A DNA stretch of 64,000 nucleotides from contig NZ_JAFBES010000002.1 in NCBI RefSeq assembly GCF_016908875.1, forward strand, positions 319,740 through 383,739, given 5' to 3'. The position numbers were made by a program, and so were the translations under genes. The notes beneath the pieces were generated by a model. The model was not told the DNA's origin. It did not search any database and saw only the letters and a program-made list of their open reading frames with translations. Every line of letters starts with the position of its first letter. Positions within the stretch are counted from its first letter, which is position 1. Origin of the DNA: Bacillus ectoiniformans. GTDB lineage: Bacteria; Bacillota; Bacilli; Bacillales; Domibacillaceae. Positions 26,841 through 34,402 of this stretch are shown here, one piece after another.

Positions 26841-27227
26841 CTTGCTATTTTAATCAAAATAGGTTCCTCTTATGTTACACTAAATGATTCTTTAAAGCGG
26901 AGAAGCTTTTCCTCATAGGCACAAGCAAAGGCTGTCCTTGCTGGATGCCCTTTCAGAAGATTTAGAAGAATCCTATACGTTCAGCTGAGCTGGCTGCGCT
27001 AAAAAACGTGGTCTATTCAGCATGGTCTGAGTAGTTACCACGCGTAAAATCTTATCAATGATTTAAAAAATTATATACTTTCATCTGCAAGATATTGAAT
27101 TTTATCTGTAGATAATACACGAACGCATGATTCTATATCCTCATGGTTCGGTTCGTTAGTAATCAACTCCCAAAATAATCCATCATATCCCACCCATGAT
27201 CAGGGAATGACGTTGATTCAGTTTTCC
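26841..27227. other. Intergenic region without clear genes
   Basis: No frame with a credible start and ribosome binding site was seen. The sequence looks degraded and marks the left edge of the A+T-rich region. Confidence 0.4.
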
Positions 27228-27398
27228 ATGTCGCCACAAACACCTACTATCGTCCCCGTAACCTTGCACGCCGAAAAAGAAACTATTCCTTCTCCGAATG
27301 AAGCTGCACTATCCCCTGATCCTGTTTGCACGGTCAAAACAGCAGGCATAGAAATTTTCTTCTTCAAGGGCGCGGGTGAGCATATCATCCAAACGTGA
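27228..27398 (+). CDS. Short peptide gene, copy 1 (or gene fragment)
   Basis: A frame of 56 codons begins MSPQTPTIVPVTLHAEKETI and continues to VCTVKTAGIEI, then a tail of 13 residues. Its first 41 codons match, in inverted orientation, the frame at 30142-30276 with about 13 base differences over 129 nt; beyond codon 6 all but one of the differences are silent. There is no strong ribosome binding site here. It may be a decayed copy. A faint resemblance to the end of IS66-type accessory proteins (VPVTL, AGIEI) was noted, without confidence. Confidence 0.4.
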   Translation: MSPQTPTIVPVTLHAEKETIPSPNEAALSPDPVCTVKTAGIEIFFFKGAGEHIIQT

Positions 27399-27647
27399 TG
27401 AAGCCCTCATTTTCCCTATTGTTGCCAAAAAGAAATACTACTATTTATGGTTGCTTCGGTAAAAAGTAATTATCCAATAATTAACTGTAACATGTAACCT
27501 GCTCCAAACAGGCATTAATTTAAAATCTTAAATATGTAACACGTCCAATTGGATGATTAAATGAAAATCAATTTATACATCTATGTAAAAAAATTACAAG
27601 AATAAGCTGACATGGTTTGGAAAAACTATCTTAAAGGGGGTGATAAC

Positions 27648-28064
27648 TTGAGAAAGGTTTCATTTTTTCTCCTCTACATTATGCTTTTAACAACAGTTGT
27701 ACATGCAAATGGAAACACATCAAATTCAACAAAACCTACGAGAGAAAATATCTTAGAGGATGCTACATTAGACCTTCTTCAACCACAAATAACTTCAGCA
27801 ATAGAAGATTATTATGGAACTACTTTTAATATTGGTTTCTACTGCCAAAAAATTATCTCAATTAAGAAGCTAGAGCATCCAGGTTCTATGCTCATTGAAG
27901 CAAAGTTGGAAGGAGTAACATACAAAGGTGCGCACAACCCAATAGATATTTTCACTATTACTGTAAAAAAAGATCAATCTACAGAAGGTAAATGGGTTAT
28001 GCAAGAATATAAGGTCAAAAAATTCAGAAAAAATGAAAAGTATGAATGCAGAGATCCAGCTTAA
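27648..28064 (+). CDS. Exported DUF3888-like protein
   Basis: The 138-residue product has a signal peptide (about 1-20, ending VVHA) and a domain with LLQPQITSAIEDYYG and a later GAHNPIDIFTITVK segment, recalling DUF3888 secreted proteins of Bacillus. Function is unknown. It starts at TTG with AAAGGGGGTGAT just upstream; an ATG at 27612 lacks a site and would mask the signal peptide. Confidence 0.65.
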   Translation: MRKVSFFLLYIMLLTTVVHANGNTSNSTKPTRENILEDATLDLLQPQITSAIEDYYGTTFNIGFYCQKIISIKKLEHPGSMLIEAKLEGVTYKGAHNPIDIFTITVKKDQSTEGKWVMQEYKVKKFRKNEKYECRDPA

Positions 28065-28166
28065 TAAAGAAGATTATTATAAACTGATAATGCCAAACTG
28101 GAGTGTTATTTTTCTTTTTAGGTTTCTTTCTTTGGTATAATCCTTGAACTGTTTGAACCATAGAAA

Positions 28167-28586
28167 TTAAAATTTCTTTATTACTCCACCGCCTACACAT
28201 CTGGTATCATTTCCACCTTCGCATGCGGCAAATAAATAATAATATCCGGAGCTGGTTACTGTCCAAGTTCCAAAGTTGCTGCCTATACGTCCGGCTGCAA
28301 CTAATTCTTTAGAAACTCGTGTGCCAGCAGAATTGCGTACTGAAAAATTAACTTGCATTATGCCAGGGTTATCATTATCCCATTCAAAGAGAATAGTTTC
28401 ACCTATATTAAAGTAAGCACTACCTGAGGCAACATATTGTTGTTCTCCATAGTACATTTTTGCAGCTTTACACTTAACGTCAGTACTACTACAAGTAAAT
28501 GCAGCAGATGCCTCATTAACATTAAAACTCAAGAATAATGATAATGCTAACATGGACACAATAATTGCTGAAAAAGCTTTTTTCAT
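28167..28586 (-). CDS. Secreted protein of unknown function, cysteine-containing
   Basis: The 139-residue product has a clear signal peptide (cleavage near ASAA at about 29). The mature part has four cysteines (two near the N-terminus, two in FAACEGGNDTRCVGGG) and a predicted beta-sandwich-like pattern of alternating residues (ILFEWDNDNPGIMQVNFSV). No family is recognised; a small secreted beta protein is all that can be said. AGGGGAAAG precedes the ATG. Confidence 0.6.
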   Translation of the reverse strand: MKKAFSAIIVSMLALSLFLSFNVNEASAAFTCSSTDVKCKAAKMYYGEQQYVASGSAYFNIGETILFEWDNDNPGIMQVNFSVRNSAGTRVSKELVAAGRIGSNFGTWTVTSSGYYYLFAACEGGNDTRCVGGGVIKKF

Positions 28587-28697
28587 TAGACTTTCCCCTT
28601 GTTCTCCCCTGAATTTTATATTTAATAGTTAATTTCTGTAATATTCAGAAAAAACCTTTATATATTTTAAAAATTTATGAAAAAAGGAGAAAATCAA

Positions 28698-29243
28698 ATG
28701 TCTAAGTCGAATATAACAAAGCTGAGTTTAACTTTTTTATTATGTTATTTTTCAATTAACAATTATGTAGTTGAAGCTATGGAAAAAGAGTCCGTTCCTT
28801 TGGAAGAACAATACAAAGGTAGTGGATATACTACTCCTGTTAAAGCGATAAATAAATTTGAACAGGTTCACAAAAATAAACTCAACATACCAGACAACTT
28901 TAATAAACTTTTGCCCTTTAAAGTGACTCATAAGTTTGGACAATATGAAGGCAAAGAAGATCAACATTTGCGGATAGAGTATTTAAATGAGAAGTCTCTT
29001 GCTAATTTTGTTATCATGGTTTTTCCAGTTGAGAAAGGAATATCTTTAAGTCAAAAAGAACAGGTATCAACCATGAACGATGGCACCCTGTTTTCGTATA
29101 TGAAAAATGATGGATTTTACATTTTTCGATTCAAAACAAATGATTGGTCTTATGTCTTATCCACCAATCATTTAGGGGAAAATGCAAATATGACAGAAGA
29201 AAATTTTATAAGGATAGCTGAACACCTTAAAAATTCTAATTAA
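28698..29243 (+). CDS. Exported protein of unknown function
   Basis: The 181-residue product has an N-terminal signal-like hydrophobic stretch (about 9-29) ending near VVEA. The mature part contains KVTHKFGQYEGKEDQHLRIE and a C-terminal helix. It resembles small extracytoplasmic proteins of Bacillus but no family is recognised. AAAAGGAG precedes the ATG at 28698; an upstream in-frame ATG at 28677 lacks a site. Confidence 0.6.
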   Translation: MSKSNITKLSLTFLLCYFSINNYVVEAMEKESVPLEEQYKGSGYTTPVKAINKFEQVHKNKLNIPDNFNKLLPFKVTHKFGQYEGKEDQHLRIEYLNEKSLANFVIMVFPVEKGISLSQKEQVSTMNDGTLFSYMKNDGFYIFRFKTNDWSYVLSTNHLGENANMTEENFIRIAEHLKNSN

Positions 29244-29286
29244 GACTGTTAATCATAGTAAAGAGAATAAAATATGGCGTCTGTCA

Positions 29287-29952
29287 ACGGTACCGGACTG
29301 AGAACGAAAGGGAACAATGTCCGGCCCGACTCCACCGCAAAACGGCGAATCATCGTACTAACCTTGACTCCAAGCTCTTCTGCACAATCTGATAAATTCC
29401 ATTGGGTTTGGATAGTGAATGCGGATGAGTTGCAGTGCTTCTTGTACCATTGTTGATCCCTCTTCCCTCAGCTTTTTATCCAACCCAAAAAAACAAGCGC
29501 GAGATAAAAGATACAAGCTTATTTAGAACTTGGTACAATATGGGTGAATAGATAATTTGTTCAAATACTTCATGGTAAGCAGCTTCGAACGCCGGACATT
29601 CTAGTTGGTGGTTTTTCATATATCTCCAAACCTGAGCAAGTACGCTAGTTAGGCGGATTCGGATTAACTCCGGATCTGGATAAGGTGGAGACAAAGTGAG
29701 AAATTCGGCTTCAATCCAATCCTTGATCGCTTTTTCATCCCGGCGATCAAGCATATCAATCCATTTCTTTTGTTCTGAGGGAGCTAATAGGGGATCAAGC
29801 TCTTTCGTTGACCAGCTTTCTTTGCCAGCCAGCAAAATATCATAGCCGACAAAGAAGATTTGCTTGGTCAATATGCGGATTTGCTGGTAGCTATTCTTTA
29901 AAGGCTGTCCAGGCTCAGCCTCATGATTGATCATGGCGAGTGGCTTGTCCAT
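29287..29952 (-). pseudogene. AraC-type (YesN-like) response regulator fragment with frameshifts
   Basis: The 158-codon frame 29476-29952 reads like the middle linker of YesN-type response regulators, and the sequence after its stop continues in other frames as an AraC HTH: MVQEALQLIRIHYPNP, then, one frameshift later (about 29408), WNLSDCAEELGVKVSTMIRR. The first shift lies at a run of seven T near 29487-29493. The receiver domain and the end of the HTH are missing. The gene is therefore truncated at both ends and broken twice. Confidence 0.7.
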
Positions 29953-30141
29953 TCTCCCCTTCCATAATCCATAAATGATTGAAGCTCTTCCTGAGATCCC
30001 TCATTTTCACTAACTTCCTGAACACAAAGAACAAAGTCAGTTAAAATAAAAACCTTACTTTAATAACTGTCATTTCAGCTTTCCAATAATCAGAAACCGC
30101 ATCTGGGATTTGTTTATCATATTTAATTCTTCTAATGGTCT

Positions 30142-30276
30142 CTACAAATTCTTTATGCCGGCTGTTTTAACCGTGCAAACAGGATCAGGGGAAAGTGCAG
30201 CTTCATTCGGAGAAGGGATATTTTCTTTTTCAGCGTGTAATGTTACGGGGACGATAGTAAGTTTTTGTAACGGCAT
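30142..30276 (-). CDS. Short peptide gene, copy 2
   Basis: A 44-codon frame begins MPLQKLTIVPVTLHAEKENI and ends CTVKTAGIKNL. AAGGAGGTG lies 7-8 nt before the ATG, a strong ribosome binding site. It is an inverted near-copy of 27228-27350. The product is short, has one cysteine and no signal peptide. Immediately beyond its stop another frame reads EFVETIRRIKYDKQIPDAVS without a start, which looks like a remnant of a further gene. Function is unknown; a precursor peptide, leader peptide or truncated gene are options. Confidence 0.45.
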   Translation of the reverse strand: MPLQKLTIVPVTLHAEKENIPSPNEAALSPDPVCTVKTAGIKNL

Positions 30277-30282
30277 GGAAAA

Positions 30283-30333
30283 GCACCTCCTTCAATTAGA
30301 TATTTTTATCGTATCGTATCGTATCGGAGGTGC
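30283..30333. repeat. Hairpin with TATCG microsatellite next to peptide gene copy 2
   Basis: GCACCTCC (30283-30290) pairs with GGAGGTGC (30326-30333). In the minus-strand RNA this would sequester the GGAGG ribosome binding site of copy 2. The loop contains four tandem TATCG units (30307-30326). Confidence 0.55.
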
Positions 30334-30408
30334 CTTTCATTTTATATGCGTTGTTTGACGCTTACTTTTTTAATATCTTAGCTATATTTTTAGTATTTAC
30401 AATTATAC

Positions 30409-31008
30409 TTAATCATAGTCATAGAAAGTTGGTTCGATAAAAGGAGGTAAAACTTCTTTCAGCTTGTTAAAACTTTTAAATCTATGTTCATTTGATATAA
30501 TTATTAACAAATCCTCTGGCTCTCCAATAAAAAAAATTGTTTGATCTTCTTCTACTCGTACGGTTCCACTTTTAATATCTTCATCTTTATGACTATTAAA
30601 AGCATTTACATCTGCTGACCATAATAGTTTGTAACCACTACCGTTTAACCATGCTAATTCTTTTATGACTATTTTTAGATTAGCACGATTTTGTATTTTC
30701 AGATAAATAAAATAATTAGATTCTATCTCGCTAATAATTATATATTCATTTTTATTTTTTTTAAAAAACTGCTCGAACTCTGCTAAATATACTTCTGGTA
30801 ATTGAAAATAAAAATATAATGGATAACTTACGTTGCTTAAACTTTCAATTATTTCAATTCTTTCATTTTCATCTATATTAGAAAGATTCATTTGATCCAT
30901 AGACACTATTTTTAGTTGTTGCTGATTTTCACGTACAACTAAATTAAGTGGTGTAAAAAATTTATTAATCAATACATTCAATGGAAGATAGACAACATCT
31001 GTGTTCAT
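30409..31008 (-). CDS. Hypothetical protein, possible immunity gene
   Basis: A 199-residue cytosolic protein beginning MNTDVVYLPLNVLINKFFTP, A+T-rich in base composition, with no recognised domain. GGTGAG lies 6 nt before the ATG. It stands in a row of minus-strand genes downstream of RHS toxin remnants, where immunity genes accumulate; that is context, not proof of function. Confidence 0.5.
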   Translation of the reverse strand: MNTDVVYLPLNVLINKFFTPLNLVVRENQQQLKIVSMDQMNLSNIDENERIEIIESLSNVSYPLYFYFQLPEVYLAEFEQFFKKNKNEYIIISEIESNYFIYLKIQNRANLKIVIKELAWLNGSGYKLLWSADVNAFNSHKDEDIKSGTVRVEEDQTIFFIGEPEDLLIIISNEHRFKSFNKLKEVLPPFIEPTFYDYD

Positions 31009-31306
31009 TTTTTACTCACCATACCCAAATATAATTTTTTTATTGCTAAAATAGTAGCCAGCATTATACTGCCAATCTCTTATCAGTATTTGGTCAAGGT
31101 GCTAATAGAGCTGCCTGCTTTATCAGCAACCGGACATTTTAAATTAGTACATGCCTTGGTCGAAAAACATTCAAACCACATGTGCAAAATAGCCAGCTAT
31201 TTATCGTGCGTACCCCATTAGAGTTCACTCAGCATGGTCGAACAAATAATGACCGTCAATTGACGGTCGTTATCATAAATTAGACGCAACAGTAACTTAA
31301 TAAATT
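31009..31306. other. Intergenic region with an 18-bp perfect palindrome
   Basis: GACCGTCAATTGACGGTC (31251-31268) is a perfect palindrome near the right end of this gap. Otherwise no gene is visible. Confidence 0.5.
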
Positions 31307-31717
31307 TTAATTATTACTATCAAAATTATAGTCATCTAGCTGAGATTTATAATATTCATTACAGTCATTTTCAGTTGGAAGAGTTCCATTTTCATCAGGC
31401 AAAAGAACTCTTAACACGTCACGTCCCATCTCTTTATACTGCTTAACCCCCACTTTAAAACCTTCTATTATGTCAGTATACTCTTTGCTTTCTTCAAACT
31501 TTCTGCCACTTTTTATGAAATCAATTAAAGTATAGAAAATGTCATTAACAACTTTAGGGTTCATATCTAATACTATTTGAAAATCTACATGATTAAAGTT
31601 CTCTTGAACTCCATGTGTATGATAGTTAGCATGTACTCCGTCATATTCTTCAGCATAAATTGCATCCATATACCAGCCATATTCTTCTAACATTTGGTTC
31701 TCCCATTGCTCATTCAT
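31307..31717 (-). CDS. Hypothetical protein, DUF4262-like, possible immunity gene
   Basis: The 136-residue acidic protein contains HANYHTHGVQENFNHVDFQI and a late RDVLRVLLPDENGTLP, a layout that recalls DUF4262-type proteins; the match is from memory and tentative. The ATG at 31717 is preferred because GGAGGGG lies about 9 nt upstream. It follows the SUKH-like gene on the same strand within the RHS-remnant region. Confidence 0.5.
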   Translation of the reverse strand: MNEQWENQMLEEYGWYMDAIYAEEYDGVHANYHTHGVQENFNHVDFQIVLDMNPKVVNDIFYTLIDFIKSGRKFEESKEYTDIIEGFKVGVKQYKEMGRDVLRVLLPDENGTLPTENDCNEYYKSQLDDYNFDSNN

Positions 31718-31879
31718 CACGTAATTCCCCTCCAAAACAGATTTCTTTATGGTATCACTTTTTGATTAATCAAACTCCCTATTAGAAAAAAGCAATATGA
31801 ATTTCATAGATTTACCAGACTAAAATCCATTATTACAAATAGTAATATTTTCACAAAAGCAGTTCTACATTAAAATTAC

Positions 31880-32461
31880 TTACTCTCTAGTAAATCCATC
31901 ATTATTAAACATTTCTTCGCCATCCTCCTCTATTATTTTATATGTCCCTTCATCTAATTTGCTTAAGATATCCATAAACCATTCTTCCAAACTTTTTGAA
32001 ATAACTCTACGCTCTTCCCAATCATGCCAAAAAGTAATAATTTGTCCTGTATTACCCCCTGTATCTGGATCTAAATCAAGACATATATCATCTCCAAATC
32101 CATTGGTAGCTATGGAAATCCATTTTGGATTCCACCAGTAATCCTTTTTGACTGGACCAACTGGTTCTACAGCCTCAAAGTCAGAGAAACTCCCCTTCTC
32201 TAATAATTGGCTCATAGTTTTCCAAGTTTCTAATATCTCTTCTAAAGACAATAAATAGTAATTACCTAACACTCCAATACCTTCATCTTTTTGACCATTA
32301 TGAATGCTCAATAATTCTTTTAAGCCTTGAGGAAATATAAGACTTATCTCCTCTTCTACTTTACTAATTTCAGATTCACTTGCACCAGGGTTCAAAGTAT
32401 CTAGTGCATCTGGACAATTTAATCGTAACCAATCTTCAAATTGTTTCCAAAGCTTTTTCAA
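31880..32461 (-). CDS. SMI1/KNR4 (SUKH) family immunity protein
   Basis: The 193-residue protein has the SUKH pattern: an N-terminal ASESEISKVEEEISLIFPQG, a LLSIHNGQ turn, and later KWISIATNGFGDDICLDLDP followed by ITFWHDWEER. SUKH proteins commonly neutralise polymorphic toxins. The TTG at 32461 is chosen because AAGGGTG lies 7 nt upstream. The open frame also runs on upstream into RHS repeat sequence without a stop, giving an apparent 319-residue fusion that is probably fortuitous. Confidence 0.75.
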   Translation of the reverse strand: MKKLWKQFEDWLRLNCPDALDTLNPGASESEISKVEEEISLIFPQGLKELLSIHNGQKDEGIGVLGNYYLLSLEEILETWKTMSQLLEKGSFSDFEAVEPVGPVKKDYWWNPKWISIATNGFGDDICLDLDPDTGGNTGQIITFWHDWEERRVISKSLEEWFMDILSKLDEGTYKIIEEDGEEMFNNDGFTRE

Positions 32462-32885
32462 TTTACAACACCCTTTAGTGATAAATTTTGAGTATACAAA
32501 TACTAATTCTTTATTATCGGCATCATCATCGTATTCATAGCCGATGACTTCATTTGCTGCGTTAAAATTTAGATTATGATTGTTAGGATTTTTCAAGTTC
32601 CCAGATTTATCATACAGATACCGAATGATTGTACTCCCTTTTTTCAAAGTATCTAAACGTCCGGCAAAATTATAGGTATAGGCATGTATGTTTGTCCCAT
32701 CAGAGTACGTTTTGATATCTCCATCCGCATAGTACGTGTAACCTAATGGTAAAAAGTCATTTTCTGCAAAAACCGACTGCTTTTCTATTTGTCCTTCCGC
32801 GTCATATTCTAGATACTGAACCGTGTATCCTGCTTTCATACGAGCAATTTGGCCGTCTTCGTTATAATGATAATTAGTTTGCGCC
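32462..32885 (-). pseudogene. RHS/YD-repeat fragment
   Basis: This in-frame stretch encodes several YD-type repeats, for example TNYHYNEDGQIARMKAGY, GYTYYADGDIKTYSDGTN and YNFAGRLDTLKKGSTIIRYL. It begins abruptly next to a terminator, lacks a start with a ribosome binding site and has no RHS core end. It is a displaced internal piece of an RHS-type toxin gene, joined directly to the SUKH-like gene. Confidence 0.7.
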
Positions 32886-32892
32886 CTGAGAA

Positions 32893-32928
32893 CACAAAGA
32901 AACCCGATACCATATTTAAGATATCGGG
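32893..32928 (-). terminator. Terminator after the 205-residue hypothetical gene
   Basis: CCCGATA pairs with TATCGGG, followed on the minus strand by TTTCTTTGTG. Confidence 0.65.
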
Positions 32929-32947
32929 CTCTTTTGTTTAAATGCTT

Positions 32948-33565
32948 CTATTTAGAATCATCAGAATAATTTCCATGGAATTTATTGGAAATTTCCCCTG
33001 AAATTTTTTGTTCTAAAAAGTTGTTTGCTACCCAAGAGATTACTACATCATTAAGGGGTTGCCAAGATTTTAATAACGATGATAAAGCAAGATCATTATC
33101 GTCCTTAAATGCCAAGACGCAAATTCCATAGTGTCTCTCTCCCCATACTGCCCACTTCATTGAAGGAGATAGCCAAACAACAGTATCAGAATTATACAAC
33201 ATTGCATCCGCAGAATTTTCTTCAGGACCCAATTCAAGTATATTAGAATATTCATTTTCAGATAAACTCACGGGTAACTTAGCCCAATTATAATAACCAA
33301 ATTCGTAAAAGAAATAATCAATTGGATTTGGTTCCAGTACAGCAGCAAGGATGAATTCATCATTTGTTTTTTTAGCTAGTGTTTTAATACTATCCCAAAA
33401 CTCACCGGTCATTGCCCAATCAAATTCTTCAAACATATAATGCCCAAAGCCTTCTTGAAACACTTGTTGAGGTAATTCGCGTTCTGTTAGAAACACATTT
33501 TTTATGAGTTTCTCTAATTCTTCAAATTCGTGAATTTCTGTCACAAATTTACCGTTAATATTCAA
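32948..33565 (-). CDS. Hypothetical protein, probable cognate immunity protein of the RHS tip
   Basis: The 205-residue cytosolic protein begins MNINGKFVTEIHEFEELEKL (TTG start) and is rich in aromatic residues (EFGYYNWAKLP, KWAVWGERHYGI). No family is recognised. The start lies 6 nt after GGGGGGG and overlaps the stop of the RHS toxin tip by 4 bp. That coupled position is where RHS immunity genes normally lie, so an immunity role is inferred. Confidence 0.6.
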   Translation of the reverse strand: MNINGKFVTEIHEFEELEKLIKNVFLTERELPQQVFQEGFGHYMFEEFDWAMTGEFWDSIKTLAKKTNDEFILAAVLEPNPIDYFFYEFGYYNWAKLPVSLSENEYSNILELGPEENSADAMLYNSDTVVWLSPSMKWAVWGERHYGICVLAFKDDNDLALSSLLKSWQPLNDVVISWVANNFLEQKISGEISNKFHGNYSDDSK

Positions 33566-34119
33566 TTATTTCCCCCCCCTAATCTGATTTTTACATTAAT
33601 CTTTTTGCTGCCTTTTGCGTAGTAATCGGCTGTTGGGGCGCCTGTAAATTTAGAACTGTTATGCAGAACATATTTAGCACCTTTTTTCGTATATATAGTT
33701 GTTTTCCCATCCTTTGATATGGATTTTTTCCATCCCCCAGTAACCAAAGCTTTTTCAAAAGATGATCTATTTACATTAGTTGATCTATTTTTATAACGAC
33801 TGCTAGATTTAGTCACATCCTTATAATCACTATATTCCTTTTGTATTTTTTCAACTAGTGTCTTAGCAGCCTGAAATAATACCTAAGCTAAACTTTGTAA
33901 AACTTTACCTTTTACAGATTTTTTCCCATCAGGATCTACATACATTATGGGATTATTACTTGCATAGTTATACCCATTTTGACTGCTTGGCTCAAATGAA
34001 TCTCCTAAAAATGGATCTCTTGAAAGAAATACACCATATTCAGAATTATAGTATCGGGCAAGTAAATAATATAGTTTAGTATTCTCATTATAGCGATATC
34101 CAGCATAGCGGTATGGAAT
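33562..34119 (-). pseudogene. C-terminal end of an RHS toxin with an in-frame stop
   Basis: The conserved RHS core end is readable: YRYAGYRYNENTKLYYLLAR, then EYGVFLSRDPFLGD and NNPIMYVDPDG. After it the variable tip begins. A TAG stop (33883-33885) interrupts the frame about 15 codons past the DPDG motif, and the frame then continues to a tip ending VKIRLGGGNN. The 5' part of the gene is missing; sequence changes abruptly near 34119. The last 84 codons remain open from a GTG at 33816. The tip's activity is not recognised. Confidence 0.75.
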
Positions 34120-34195
34120 ACAACAAAAATAAGCCGCCGATGCCAGCGGCCGCTATTAAGAGAGTGCTTCCCATATGAAGTGTCGTAAGATTCAT
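34088..34195 (-). CDS. 35-residue membrane peptide running into the RHS remnant
   Basis: AAAGGAG lies 8 nt before an ATG that opens MNLTTLHMGSTLLIAAAGIG, followed by a hydrophobic stretch. The last 10 or so codons are RHS sequence read in another frame. The gene probably lost its own 3' end when the RHS sequence was joined to it. Confidence 0.4.
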   Translation of the reverse strand: MNLTTLHMGSTLLIAAAGIGGLFLLYSIPLCWISL

Positions 34196-34317
34196 TATCT
34201 CTGCTCCTTTATTATTTACCCCCTGTATTAAGTTCAGTTTCTTTCTAAGCCATGACAAAAATTAATTCATCCGTTAATATCCCTTTCATCGCCACCAGCA
34301 TTTCCTGCTGCTGGATA

Positions 34318-34389
34318 GGGGGCATAAGACGCTCAGGCCGCATGGCTAAAAAACGCCATTTCGGCAAATTGTCTTATGCTGGCCGCCCC
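34318..34389. repeat. 72-nt extended hairpin
   Basis: Outer arms GGGG-GCATAAGAC and GTCTTATGC-(spacer)-CCCC and inner CATGGC/GCCAT arms form a long interrupted stem downstream of the SDR gene. It may terminate that gene or be a mobile palindromic unit. Confidence 0.55.
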
Positions 34390-34402
34390 TGAACGAGCGC
34401 CT

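Noticed and set aside
29274-29456. ISL3-type transposase fragment
   Set aside because: The reading WNLSDCAEELGVKVSTMIRR at first looked like a transposase HTH, but with the upstream MVQEALQLI segment it fits an AraC HTH better.
27222-30282. Intact composite transposon bounded by the inverted peptide copies
   Set aside because: No intact transposase, no terminal CA/TG ends or target duplications could be identified; only the inverted 129-bp similarity is firm.
30307-30326. CRISPR-like repeat
   Set aside because: Four 5-bp units without spacers are a microsatellite, not a CRISPR array. No CRISPR array was seen anywhere in the window.
31880-32839. Single 319-residue RHS-SUKH protein
   Set aside because: A TTG with its own ribosome binding site starts exactly at the SUKH domain and the upstream part has no start site, so two units are more likely.
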